From contig RECS01000159.1 in assembly GCA_007693915.1 (NCBI GenBank), positions 1-63,560 of the forward strand: DNA of 63,560 nucleotides, written 5' to 3'. The DNA comes from Saprospirales bacterium (GTDB taxonomy: Bacteria > Bacteroidota > Bacteroidia > Chitinophagales > Saprospiraceae). Both the position numbers and the translations under genes were made by a program. The first letter of the stretch is position 1. Each line of letters opens with the position of its first letter. The notes beneath the pieces were generated by a model, which was not told the DNA's origin, did no database searches, and was given only the letters and a program-made list of their open reading frames with translations. Positions 1 through 9,178 of this stretch are shown here, piece by piece.

Positions 1-40
1 AGAGTAAAAAGAAAGGCGTATTGAATGAAATACAAAATTA

Positions 41-67
41 GGGTTAAAAATCTATAATGACTATCCG
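41..67 (+). repeat. Left inverted end of the IS1595-like element
   Basis: This stretch matches the complement of 1061-1089 with a few mismatches and small gaps. The inner parts AATGACTATCCG and AATGACTGTCCG differ at a single base. Confidence 0.6.
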
Positions 68-1018
68 CTTTTATAAACGTTATCATGCCAAGTAGTTGAT
101 ACTGAGGCTACTAGTAGTCTTTCAAATATGTTGTCGATATATCTTCTATTGAATTTATAGCAGAACTCGTCTAGATAATTTTGGAGGTAACTTGAATTTA
201 TTGAGTGATGAATGCCCAATAACAATCGCTTGGCATTACTGATTGCTATGGACCCATGGGAAAACCTTACTTACCTCTCTCTTGTCATAAATTATTTCTA
301 CATCATGTGTTTGTATTATTTGCTTTAATTTGGAATACCCTGTATATCCATCAGTTTTAACCTCAGCATCCTCTGATATCATTTTTTGAACCTCATAGTT
401 TATAGAAGTACTGTCCAATTTATCCACTACTGTCATTTTGATGTGGCCCACAGTTTTTTTAGGTTTATGCCTGTTTTTATAGGTTTGCTCAACTGGCTTG
501 GATTCTGCTGCTACCAACACTTTTGCTTGTCTTTCACTACCTCGACCTCTTTTGTATTTTGCCTCTCCTTCTTTGCCTTGGTTTTCCGGCTCACTATCTG
601 ATTTTTCGAAAAATCCTTCATCCATTTCTACATATTCCGTTAACTTATACTGACTATCTCTATATCGCATACCTAGTCTTAGTTTGTGAAGCATTGCCCA
701 TATCGGCTCATATCTTTTATGTCCTAATTCTTTTTGTAGCTGCAAAGCCGAAATACTTTTTTTGGAAGTTGTCAAATATGCCATAGCTGTCAACCAATAC
801 CGGAAGGGTAATTTGCTACCTTCTAATATTGTCTCACTTTTCAGCGTTGTTCTAAACTTACATTCCTTACATTCGTATTGCCACGGACTTTGCTGCCAGT
901 AATGATCCTTACAGCCACATTTCTTACAGACTACCCCAACTTGGTCTCGTATCTGCTTGAATTTCTCCTTACATTCCTCCTCATTTGAATACTTTTGATA
1001 AAATTCTGATAGTGTCAT
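61..1018 (-). pseudogene. IS1595-family (ISXO2-like) transposase, frameshifted
   Basis: The N-terminal 260 residues read in one frame (236-1018). They have a four-Cys zinc ribbon (CKKCGC...CKECKF), a helical region, and the DDE domain start at VEMDEGFF and KTDGYTGY. The frame stops right after FPWVHSNQ. In the next frame the protein continues without a break from IAISNAKRLLLGIHH to the family-typical YLDEFCYKFNRR and ends at a TAG at 61-63. One missing base near 246, after the WVH motif, explains the break. IS1595 enzymes are not known for programmed frameshifting, so I read this as decay or a sequencing error. The catalytic-domain end lies in the shifted part. Confidence 0.8.
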
Positions 1019-1060
1019 AATCCTTTTTTTTTCAAAGATATGAAAAATTATTTAAACAAA

Positions 1061-1089
1061 CGGACAGTCATTTATTTAATATTTTTACC
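1061..1089 (-). repeat. Right inverted end of the IS1595-like element
   Basis: This is the partner of the inverted end at 41-67. It lies just upstream of the transposase start, as expected for the promoter end of an insertion sequence. Confidence 0.6.
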
Positions 1090-1097
1090 AAAAAGAT

Positions 1098-1454
1098 TCA
1101 ACATAATATGATTTTATCTTTGTTTGATTTAAATACATTTTCAAATAGGCCCATTCCAGCACGATTGAAGACCTGAAATGAGTGATTATTTTTCATCAGC
1201 TTGCAGGTAACATCATTAAGCTCTTGATTGAAAGGAGCAATATGTAGAAGGTCTTTTTTTAAATCGCAGGATGCGAAAAGGCCAATAAAATAAAAGGGGA
1301 AAAGGTGTTTATTAAAACTCTTAACAGCGTTTATGGCAAAGAATTCATTGGTGGTTACAAAGTGTAAACCCCTTAGGTAGTTAGCACATAAGGAGTTATG
1401 ATAAACCTCCGATTTCAGATAATCGGCGCTAAATTTAAAATATGACCTAAACAC
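1098..1454 (-). CDS. Doubtful small ORF beside the insertion sequence
   Basis: A 118-residue frame opens with GTG and ends 9 bases outside the IS end. I do not recognise the protein. It has no signal peptide, no clear motif and no visible ribosome site. Its place directly against the IS suggests either the stump of a gene cut by the insertion or chance coding. The composition (many Phe, Asn, Lys) is what AT-rich noncoding DNA would also give. Confidence 0.2.
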   Translation of the reverse strand: MFRSYFKFSADYLKSEVYHNSLCANYLRGLHFVTTNEFFAINAVKSFNKHLFPFYFIGLFASCDLKKDLLHIAPFNQELNDVTCKLMKNNHSFQVFNRAGMGLFENVFKSNKDKIILC

Positions 1455-1859
1455 TGTAAAGCTTATTTTAAGACCAAATACATAAATAAAAGTAGGTACT
1501 CAAGTTACCCACGTACAAAAGAAAGTTTACTAAAAAAATACAACGAAAACTCTCCAGCTAAAACCAGGGTGTTTCAGAAAGTTTCAATGAAATTGTTTAA
1601 AAAACTAGCCACTTTAGTTTTCTCCTCAAATTATATGCTGCAAAGATACCGTCCAATAAAACCAATAACTTCCTATAATTTGCCAAAAAAAACCCTATTT
1701 CTGCCATTCTAGAAAATAAAAAAAACACAAAAAGTCTTATATACTTACAAATCAATCCTATATGAATTGTTAAAAAAAATAAAGCCTACTCACTGATGTA
1801 ATATTGCCATTAAGGAAATATAAGCACAAAATCACTATATTTGCATAAACATTTCAGAA
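1455..1859. other. Intergenic region with no clear gene
   Basis: About 400 bases of AT-rich sequence. I see no credible ORF and no tRNA. The only signal I can support is the -7 element close to the downstream regulator gene. Confidence 0.5.
1836..1843 (+). promoter_or_regulatory. Bacteroidota -7 element (TATATTTG)
   Basis: TATATTTG fits the TAnnTTTG consensus for the primary sigma factor of Bacteroidota. No good -33 TTTG is seen at the usual spacing. Transcription would start near 1850, leaving about 10 bases of leader before the TTG start at 1860. Confidence 0.5.
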
Positions 1860-4800
1860 TTGAGGTCATTTTTATTGCCGTACAACCATACCCTTTTTAC
1901 TGCATTATTGAGTTTTTTTTTATTCCTAAATGAAGGAATAGCAGTCAATGGAACAGATCCAATAAGTATACCTTTTTCTGCCATAAAAAAATCCTTACCA
2001 CTGGGTGATTCCTTGATTCAAGTTTGGGAATACGAGTTTCAGGACACTCGACTTCATAATTTAAGACCTCATATTTATCTCGAAGAGAATGGTCTGTTCT
2101 ATTTATTTTCAAGCATCGGCTTTTTTACCTTTGACAAGAGAACGCTGTATGAACTTCCCCAAAAAAGTCTATTTCCGGCAACAAATATAGACTACAGTCT
2201 TTTAGACAATAATGGTTGGCTTTGGTTGATGAATAATAATTTCAATCCTTATCGTCCTATCTATAACATTCAATTTTTAAACCTAAAAACCTATCAACAA
2301 AAAGTTCAAAGAGATTTTTTTGAGGATTCCAACTTAAAAAATGTTCACCTGACTGCTATTTTTCAGCTGAGCTCAGGTGAAATAGTCTTTTCCACTTCGG
2401 ATAAATATATTTATTTGTACCACGATGGCGAAGCTAAGGCTCTTTTTGCAAGTGAGCACTTGGTTTTGTTGGGAATAGGTCCCGGGGATAAACTTATCCT
2501 CATGGACACCAATCTGGATCAAATTTTATTGAAGGGAATTGGAAAGGATGGAGACAGTCAATATTTACCCAAATTTAATTTTAGAAATACCATCCTGGAA
2601 TGTTACCTGAAAAATGGTCAATTGGTTTGTCTGTCAGGCATCAATCACCCTCAAAAATTTTATACTTTAACTTTAGAATCATCTGAATTAAGCTGGATTT
2701 CTCGCGCATTTCCACCTAAGTCACTTTTTATTTTTAATCAGCTGAAACCCTATCTCATTTCAATCGCAGAGCCAAAGAAGTTTTATTTCCTGACAAAAGA
2801 TGGGGCGGTGAAAAACACTTTTTCCGAAATAATATCTAAAAACTTCAGCTTGACAGACCAAAGCTCAATTTTTTTTTCGGACCAAAGATTAATTTTCCCC
2901 ACCAATAATGGATTAATTATTGCAAAATTAGTTAAGAATAAAATATGTAATGCACTCAATAATGAGAGGCCGAAACAATTGTCTTCCAGGGGCTTAAAGT
3001 TTCAAAGTAAAAATGAATTATGGGTTAGCTCTTATTCCGGCTTTCACAGCCTTAACTTTAATCTTCAGGATTGCACAATTGAACAAACAAAAACCAGCTA
3101 TTCTTGCACTCCTTCTTATATCCACCAAACACTAATTTCCCCGGATGGCGATAAAAAAATCAAATTCTCAAATAACATTACCACCATTAATTTATCAGAT
3201 GGTAGTTGCAGATCGCTGGAGGTAAAACTCTTTGGAATTGATGAAATCTGGGACATGCTACCCTTAACTAATGAATGGTATTTATTGGGCACTTCTACTG
3301 GATTATACCTGACTAATCTTAGTCATAATCCACCGATAAAAGTAAAATTCCAGGCCGACCCGGTTGACGAAGTGTTGTTTGATGGATTCGAAAGAATTGA
3401 ATTTTTTCGATTAAAATATTCATTGGATTCAAACAGTATTTTCGCTGCATCTTCAAAGGGACTCTTTGCACTTAACCTTCCTAATAGCCTAACAGAGGAG
3501 AGCAGCAATTGGTCTGTTTTAGAGAGGGTTCAAGCTGAATTAGTTGTTAGGGATGTCTTTGAATTAAACGATGGAAGTTTGCTACTCGCATCACAGAATA
3601 ATGGAATAGTTTGGGTCAGCAATGATAATGATCGACGTATTCTTGCTGAGTACAATACCAATAATGCGCTCAGAAATAATTTTTCACATAATATCCTACA
3701 AGATGAATTAGATAGAATATGGGTTTCAACCAATTTTGGCTTGTATCTAATTGATTTAGAAAGAAATATTTGGCGAGCACTTAGTCAGTTCAATGGTTTT
3801 TCAGACAATGAGTTCAATTACCTAGCTGCAGCCCAATCTAAAGAAGGGTTAATGGCATTTGGTGGACTAAATGGAGTCTCCATTTTTGATCCTAAAAAAT
3901 TTGATATTGAATGTAAGAAAAATACGTTCTACCTTAAATCAATTCAAGCACTAAAAAAACCAGAAAAGATCCTCGGAAAGCAGAATTACTCAGAGAATTC
4001 CCATAAAGCGTTTTTTGCATCACTGTACCCAAAAAATCAGGAATTGCAATTCCATTTTTCCGGACCAAATTTAGAAAGGTTTTATAGTTTTTTTATCCGA
4101 AAGTCCGGAACTCGAGAGTGGAGCAGACTGTCAAATAATAAAACCCTATTAGTTGATGTAATCCATCCTGGAGTAAATCAATACGAATTAGCAGGGATAC
4201 TTGGTAACGGGAAAGTAGTTCTATCGGAGCAAGAAATTACCATTGATCTGAAAGAAAAAAAGAGTAGCTTAATTTGGATTCTATCTTCCTTGGTATCACT
4301 TGCTTTTATTACTTATTTTTATAAACGAAGGAAAAGGAGGGCGACTAAACCAAAGAATGGCGTTCAAGAGAATATTCAGAAATATGAACACTCGGAGAAT
4401 TTAGTAAAAGAAAACACCAATTATTTTCAACCTTTAAAATCCCCCAAGTCCGTATATTTTAAAAACTATCAGAATCTACAAGAAGTTAAAGAACTCAATA
4501 ATCTAATCTTTGACCTCAATGAAAAAGAAATCCTTCCAAAAGGAATTGCAGAAGATGATATGGATTTTATTATTTCTTTAAAGACATTCATATTAGACTC
4601 TCTCAATGAAGAATCCATCAGCACAGAAGAATTGGCAAGAAAAATGACTGTTAGCTACCGACAACTCCATAGATTAATCACTGAAAAAACAGGACTAACT
4701 CCCAATAAATTTATAGCTTTGGTAAAGGTCATCGCGGGAAGGAGAATTCTCACATTGGATCGCAATAAAAATGTTAAGGACACCTCATATTACCTTGGAT

Positions 4801-4931
4801 ACAGCAAACCATCTCACTTTTCAACTTTGTTCAAAGAAGTCTATGGAATAAGTCCCAAAAAATATCAAATGAAGTTGAAGACCCTCATTGAAAAAATAGA
4901 GGCCATTACTCAGGGTAATAATTCAGAATAG
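1860..4931 (+). CDS. Membrane-bound regulator: beta-propeller, Y_Y_Y and AraC DNA-binding domains
   Basis: The 1023-residue protein starts with a hydrophobic export signal (residues 9-28). A long periplasmic region follows, with two-component-regulator propeller-like repeats (for example LDRIWVSTNFGLYLIDLE near 620) and a Y_Y_Y-like domain near 730-800. A single membrane helix lies near 808-826. The last 100 residues form an AraC-type double helix-turn-helix (SISTEELARKMTVSYRQLHR; GYSKPSHFSTLFKEVYG). Hybrid two-component sensors of Bacteroidota carry a kinase and a receiver between these parts; both are missing here, so the protein would couple a periplasmic ligand directly to DNA. The TTG start is chosen because it puts the signal peptide at the N terminus and lies just downstream of the -7 element. 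The ligand and target genes are unknown. Confidence 0.8.
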   Translation: MRSFLLPYNHTLFTALLSFFLFLNEGIAVNGTDPISIPFSAIKKSLPLGDSLIQVWEYEFQDTRLHNLRPHIYLEENGLFYLFSSIGFFTFDKRTLYELPQKSLFPATNIDYSLLDNNGWLWLMNNNFNPYRPIYNIQFLNLKTYQQKVQRDFFEDSNLKNVHLTAIFQLSSGEIVFSTSDKYIYLYHDGEAKALFASEHLVLLGIGPGDKLILMDTNLDQILLKGIGKDGDSQYLPKFNFRNTILECYLKNGQLVCLSGINHPQKFYTLTLESSELSWISRAFPPKSLFIFNQLKPYLISIAEPKKFYFLTKDGAVKNTFSEIISKNFSLTDQSSIFFSDQRLIFPTNNGLIIAKLVKNKICNALNNERPKQLSSRGLKFQSKNELWVSSYSGFHSLNFNLQDCTIEQTKTSYSCTPSYIHQTLISPDGDKKIKFSNNITTINLSDGSCRSLEVKLFGIDEIWDMLPLTNEWYLLGTSTGLYLTNLSHNPPIKVKFQADPVDEVLFDGFERIEFFRLKYSLDSNSIFAASSKGLFALNLPNSLTEESSNWSVLERVQAELVVRDVFELNDGSLLLASQNNGIVWVSNDNDRRILAEYNTNNALRNNFSHNILQDELDRIWVSTNFGLYLIDLERNIWRALSQFNGFSDNEFNYLAAAQSKEGLMAFGGLNGVSIFDPKKFDIECKKNTFYLKSIQALKKPEKILGKQNYSENSHKAFFASLYPKNQELQFHFSGPNLERFYSFFIRKSGTREWSRLSNNKTLLVDVIHPGVNQYELAGILGNGKVVLSEQEITIDLKEKKSSLIWILSSLVSLAFITYFYKRRKRRATKPKNGVQENIQKYEHSENLVKENTNYFQPLKSPKSVYFKNYQNLQEVKELNNLIFDLNEKEILPKGIAEDDMDFIISLKTFILDSLNEESISTEELARKMTVSYRQLHRLITEKTGLTPNKFIALVKVIAGRRILTLDRNKNVKDTSYYLGYSKPSHFSTLFKEVYGISPKKYQMKLKTLIEKIEAITQGNNSE

Positions 4932-5043
4932 ACAATTAGTAAGCTATGGAATATATTCAGTTTGTAATCTGAAAATGATAAAAAGAGAAGGAGGTTTCTA
5001 ATTTATTTTAACTTGCAGCTTTTATAGACCGAGCTTAACTACA

Positions 5044-5952
5044 ATGGAATCCATAGACGACATCAGAATTCACTTTAGCAGTGATCAGCTTTTTTTGCTG
5101 AATATGTGCTTAATGTTCATCATGTTTTCTATTTCACTTAACCTAAAAACAGATGACTTTCTGCGACTTGTCAGACAACCGAAATCATCGGTAATAGGTC
5201 TGATATCACAATTAATTTTACTACCTATTTTTACCCTCATACTCATACAACTGTGGGGTCTTCCTGCAAGTGTGGCCTTGGGGTTAATATTGGTTGCTTG
5301 TTGTCCGGGAGGAAATATTTCCAATTTTTCAGTTCATTTGTCAGGCGGAAATACAGCTCTTTCTATAACACTGACTTCAATTGTCACTTTATTTGCTATT
5401 GTAATCACACCGGTGACCTTTAGTTTTTGGGCGGGGCTATTACCATCGACAAGTGCACTACTTCAAGAAATATCAGTGAATTATGGCGAGCTTTTGATGA
5501 GTATTTTTTATCTTGTCTTATTGCCACTCACAGCAGGAATTACGATCAATACCAAATTTCCGGAAATAGCAAAAAAGATCAGTAAACCTATTCAAAAGAT
5601 CGCCTTGCTTATTTTTATCCTTCTCATCCTATTTGCTGTTTGGGGAAACAGAGATGAACTTGCCTTTTACCTTCAATTGGTATTTTTTCTTGTTCTTGTA
5701 CACAACGGCGGGGCACTTGTGATGGGCTATTATTTTGCAAAAGCAAACCGACTCCCGATAGCTGATGCCAAAGCCATCTCTTTTGAGACCGGAATTCAAA
5801 ATGCCGGACTTGGGCTGGTACTGGTTTTTAATTTTTTTGATGGTCTTGGAGGAATGATGCTGGTCATGGCATGGTGGGGAATCTGGGATATGATCTCAGC
5901 ACTCGGATTGGCTATGTATTGGAAGCATCGATTGAAATTAAAAGATAAGTGA
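5044..5952 (+). CDS. BASS-family (bile acid:Na+ symporter-like) transporter
   Basis: A 302-residue protein with about nine hydrophobic segments, typical of the sodium bile acid symporter family. Family-like signatures are the CCPGGNISNF stretch near residues 92-101, and FETGIQNAGLG near residues 246-256, which resembles the sodium-binding crossover region. Bacterial members carry organic anions such as pantoate or 2-keto acids with Na+; the substrate cannot be read from sequence. It follows the AraC-type regulator in the same direction after 112 bases, so it could be a target of that regulator, but this is only inference. Confidence 0.8.
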   Translation: MESIDDIRIHFSSDQLFLLNMCLMFIMFSISLNLKTDDFLRLVRQPKSSVIGLISQLILLPIFTLILIQLWGLPASVALGLILVACCPGGNISNFSVHLSGGNTALSITLTSIVTLFAIVITPVTFSFWAGLLPSTSALLQEISVNYGELLMSIFYLVLLPLTAGITINTKFPEIAKKISKPIQKIALLIFILLILFAVWGNRDELAFYLQLVFFLVLVHNGGALVMGYYFAKANRLPIADAKAISFETGIQNAGLGLVLVFNFFDGLGGMMLVMAWWGIWDMISALGLAMYWKHRLKLKDK

Positions 5953-6102
5953 GCATGCTATGCATTAAGATGAACGAGCTAGGTGGGCACGAATACTGCA
6001 ATAGCACGAAGTCGTACCCGGTGAAGCGAGATGAGATAATGCACCACTGAGATTTTTATGGATTTTAGATACTCGGTTTTTATTGGACTTAATATGACTT
6101 AA

Positions 6103-7377
6103 TTAAAATTTCACAGTAGTCTCTATTAGCTCTCCATCGCGTCGATAATGCAATTCAGCTTCATCTCCGGATTCAAACTCACTTAAGCTTTGCATGTAAT
6201 CATAAATGTCAGTTATCTCTATTTCTCCAAGTTTAATGATGATGTCCCCTCTTTGCAGACCGGCTTTTTCGGCAGGATTACCGGATGTTACCCCTTCAAG
6301 TTTGAGACCATTACCACTGAACATATAATCGGGAATAACCCCTAATGTGACAGTAAACCGGGGAGCCATTCTGGATTCTTCTTGCTGTGTTTTTGAAAAA
6401 TCCAATTTGTCTTCCCCATCAAGCTTTCCTATTAGATTCAGTGCAAAAGAACCAATTTCCAGCATGCCGGAATAATTGATTTTATCGGGAGTATCCCACG
6501 GTCGATGATAGTCATCGTGAAGGCCTGTAAAAAAGTGTATAGCGGGCACTTCTACCAAATAGAAAGAAGTGTGGTCTGAGCCACCTATGCCCGATTGTGA
6601 AAAGGTCAAATCTAGGTTACTCCTGTTGGCCCGGGGAAGTCTTCTCTCCCAAAGCGAAGAGGTAGCTGTTCCGTTAATCATGAGTTGTCTGTCCTCATTT
6701 AATCTGCCTACCATGTCAAAATTGAGCATGTAATTCAGGTTCTCTATTTCCCCTACAGTAGGATTTTTAGTCCAGTAACCTGACCCCCAAAGTCCTTTTT
6801 CCTCTCCTGAAAAAGCAATGAAGATATAATTGTTGGAGGTGTGAATACCTGCTGACAATCTGGAAGCCAGATAAAGCATCATTGCCACACCGCTGGCATT
6901 GTCATCTGCCCCATAGTGAATAGCCAGACTGTCGCCTGTATAAAGAGAATTTTTCTCTCCCCATCCAATATGATCGTAATGAGCACCCACTACAACCGTA
7001 TAGGGGGCTTTATTGTCAATATAGCCAACCACATTTATGCCGGTAATTTCTTTTCCTTCTTCTGCTCGCGCATGAGGATGAGGCAATTGAGTACCGGTAA
7101 AGGTCTGATACCAAGTACCATGATCACCGGCGGCTTCTAATCCAATATTTTCAAAACGTTCGGCAATATAAGCAGCAGCAAGTTGTTCCCCCTTGGTTCC
7201 GGTCTCCCTACCCTCTAGTTCTTCAGAAGCCAGATAATTGATGTCAGCAGTTAGTTGTTCAAGAGGGCTAAGTGTTGAAACAGTGGGCAGTTTTGTACCA
7301 CAAGATGTCATAATCAAGACCAGTCCAAAGGCTGTTAAGATTGTCAAAAGCTTGTAAATAGATGAAGTTTGTTGCAT
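6103..7377 (-). CDS. M28-family zinc aminopeptidase lipoprotein with PDZ domain
   Basis: A 424-residue exported protein. The signal peptide ends in a lipobox (IMTSC), so the mature protein is lipid-anchored. The M28 peptidase core shows the zinc-binding and catalytic set: GAHYDHIGWG, GADDNASG, SGEEKG, NFDMVG and the final His in DDYHRPWD. The C-terminal 90 residues form a PDZ domain (GLQRGDIIIKLGE). It probably trims peptides at the outer envelope. It is divergent from the TolB-like gene at 7421 across 43 bases, so the two probably share a control region. Confidence 0.9.
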   Translation of the reverse strand: MQQTSSIYKLLTILTAFGLVLIMTSCGTKLPTVSTLSPLEQLTADINYLASEELEGRETGTKGEQLAAAYIAERFENIGLEAAGDHGTWYQTFTGTQLPHPHARAEEGKEITGINVVGYIDNKAPYTVVVGAHYDHIGWGEKNSLYTGDSLAIHYGADDNASGVAMMLYLASRLSAGIHTSNNYIFIAFSGEEKGLWGSGYWTKNPTVGEIENLNYMLNFDMVGRLNEDRQLMINGTATSSLWERRLPRANRSNLDLTFSQSGIGGSDHTSFYLVEVPAIHFFTGLHDDYHRPWDTPDKINYSGMLEIGSFALNLIGKLDGEDKLDFSKTQQEESRMAPRFTVTLGVIPDYMFSGNGLKLEGVTSGNPAEKAGLQRGDIIIKLGEIEITDIYDYMQSLSEFESGDEAELHYRRDGELIETTVKF

Positions 7378-7383
7378 ATTCTT

Positions 7384-7391
7384 TATTTTTG
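7384..7391 (+). promoter_or_regulatory. -7 element (TATTTTTG) for the TolB-like gene
   Basis: TATTTTTG matches TAnnTTTG and lies 30 bases before the ATG at 7421, in the short divergent gap with the M28 peptidase gene. Confidence 0.5.
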
Positions 7392-7420
7392 CGACCTAAA
7401 TTTACGGAAAATTTAAATAC

Positions 7421-8545
7421 ATGAAGCAGAATCCTTTTGTATTATTTTTGTCAATTAGCCTTAGTTTGTTGTTAATCAGTGGATTATCAGCACAGGATAC
7501 CAAGGAAGCAAAACGCGCATACGAGCCCAATGCAAATGAACATATACACAAGCAGGAAAAATACTTCAAGTCATTGCATCAAATGACTTTTGGTGGAGCC
7601 AATGCAGAAGCATATTTTAGTTTTGACAATACCCGCCTTGTGTATCAAGCAAAAAATCAGCACTGGGATGTACAATGCGACCAAATCTTTCTTATGGATT
7701 TAGGTGAGACTTATTCTAATGAAAAAATGCCACCAAGGATAAGTACCGGATTAGGTAGAACTACTTGTGCATATTTTTTGCCCGGTGATTCCCTTATTTT
7801 ATATTCATCAACTCATTTAGGAGGTGCACCATGTCCACCGGAACCGGAAAGAAGAGTTGGTGGTCGTTACAGCTGGCCGATCTACAGGACTTTTGATATT
7901 TTCATTGCTGACCTTGAGGGAAATTTAGTTACTCAACTTACCGACAATGTTGGATATGATGCAGAAGCCACAGTATCTCCAAAGGGAGACAAAATTGTTT
8001 TTACTTCATTGCGGAAAGAAACCGGAGACCTCAACCTTTACACCATGAATATAGATGGTTCAGATCTGAAGCAAATTACCACTCAAAAGGGGTATCAGGG
8101 AGGTGCTTTCTTTTCACCGGATGGATCACAAATAGTATTCAGAGGTTCTGCCTTTACAACTGATGAGGAAGTGAAGGAATATCAAGAACTTCTTGGCGAA
8201 GATTTGGTTCAGCCTACAAAAATGGAAATTTTTGTAATCGATGCAGATGGGGAAAACTTAAAGCAGGTAACTAAACTGGGGGGTGCAAACTGGGCTCCTT
8301 TTTTTCATCCTTCAGGAGAGAAGATTATTTTTTCCTCCAATCATCATACAGAAAGAGGTCATCCGTTTAACCTTTTTATGATCAATGTAGATGGCACCGG
8401 ATTAGAACAGATAACTTTTGGTGAAACATTTGAGTCATTTCCCATGTTTTCTCATTGCGGCACTTATTTGGTTTTTTCTTCAAGTCGCAATAACGCTGAA
8501 GGAACAAGAGACATAAATGTATTCATTGCTGAGTGGAAGGAGTAA
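7421..8545 (+). CDS. Exported TolB-like beta-propeller protein
   Basis: The 374-residue product has a cleavable signal peptide (residues 1-25, ending SGLSAQ) and PD40/WD40-like repeats of the TolB type. Examples are ATVSPKGDKIVFTS, AFFSPDGSQIVFRG and PFFHPSGEKIIFSS, each followed by a DLNLYTMNIDG-like strand. The repeats predict a six- or seven-bladed propeller in the periplasm. No catalytic domain is visible, so it may bind proteins or peptides. Its position next to an M28 peptidase suggests a shared role in peptide handling, but this is inference. Confidence 0.85.
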   Translation: MKQNPFVLFLSISLSLLLISGLSAQDTKEAKRAYEPNANEHIHKQEKYFKSLHQMTFGGANAEAYFSFDNTRLVYQAKNQHWDVQCDQIFLMDLGETYSNEKMPPRISTGLGRTTCAYFLPGDSLILYSSTHLGGAPCPPEPERRVGGRYSWPIYRTFDIFIADLEGNLVTQLTDNVGYDAEATVSPKGDKIVFTSLRKETGDLNLYTMNIDGSDLKQITTQKGYQGGAFFSPDGSQIVFRGSAFTTDEEVKEYQELLGEDLVQPTKMEIFVIDADGENLKQVTKLGGANWAPFFHPSGEKIIFSSNHHTERGHPFNLFMINVDGTGLEQITFGETFESFPMFSHCGTYLVFSSSRNNAEGTRDINVFIAEWKE

Positions 8546-9090
8546 AACAAGATATTTTGAAAAGCACAGAATTTAGATCAGGGGATAAACAAAGTTGTCC
8601 AAAAAATAATTATTCAGACCAAGTTTCTGACAATGAGTCAGTAGCAATATCATCATGTGCAGCATCAGAATTAAATGAGCCATTGAGTTGGCGACCAAGA
8701 GACCTAAAAAGATGGGCCTTGGCAGGCTTGGGAATGGTTTGTGTAGGTTTGGGAACGCTGGGGGCAGTAGTGCCCGGATTGCCTACTACCATTTTCGTCA
8801 TTATCGCAGCCTGGGCTTTTTCAAAAAGTTGTCCATGGCTGGAAGACAAAATGCTTCGAAATAAATTATTGGGACCATCTATGGAAATCATTGATGGCAA
8901 GAGACCATTCACCCGCAAAGCCCGTGCTATCGCAATGAGTATGATGTTCTTTTTTGGCTCTACCAGTATTGCCTTCTTATATTACACCGAAGCCACTCCA
9001 CATTGGGTACTATGGGTTATATTTTTCGCATTGATAGCCGGCGCTATATCCATTATTAAGTATAACCCAAGAGGATCTGCTAACTCATAA
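8533..9090 (+). CDS. DUF454 (YbaN-like) inner-membrane protein
   Basis: The 185-residue frame overlaps the end of the TolB-like gene by 13 bases and opens with GTG, so it is probably translated by coupling. The first ~50 residues are polar and without homology that I recognise. The DUF454 core starts near WALAGLGMVCVGLG and includes GAVVPGLPTTIF and AAWAFSKSCPWLEDKML, with three or so membrane helices. The function of DUF454 is unknown. A later start, at one of the TTG codons nearer the core, is possible and would remove the odd polar leader. Confidence 0.75.
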   Translation: MEGVKQDILKSTEFRSGDKQSCPKNNYSDQVSDNESVAISSCAASELNEPLSWRPRDLKRWALAGLGMVCVGLGTLGAVVPGLPTTIFVIIAAWAFSKSCPWLEDKMLRNKLLGPSMEIIDGKRPFTRKARAIAMSMMFFFGSTSIAFLYYTEATPHWVLWVIFFALIAGAISIIKYNPRGSANS

Positions 9091-9178
9091 AGTTTTTTTA
9101 ATTTTGACCTTTCAAAAGCTTATGTGTTAAAAATATCGTTTATTTGTCATTAAATCAAAATGGCTCCATTGCTTTACT

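Larger units (their letters stand above)
41..1089 (-). mobile_element. IS1595-family insertion sequence, probably inactive
   Basis: The element holds a zinc-ribbon DDE transposase gene on the minus strand. It is bounded by imperfect inverted ends: the left end reads GGGTTAAAAATC...AATGACTATCCG and the complement of the right end reads GGTAAAAATATT...AATGACTGTCCG. I could not find a convincing target-site duplication; the 8 bases outside each end do not match. The transposase frame is broken near position 246, so the copy is probably unable to move without help. The family call rests on transposase sequence and is firm; the exact ends are less certain. Confidence 0.75.

Noticed and set aside
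386-786. Plus-strand ORFs of 71 and 87 residues inside the transposase gene
   Set aside because: They lie wholly antisense to the transposase and have no independent support.
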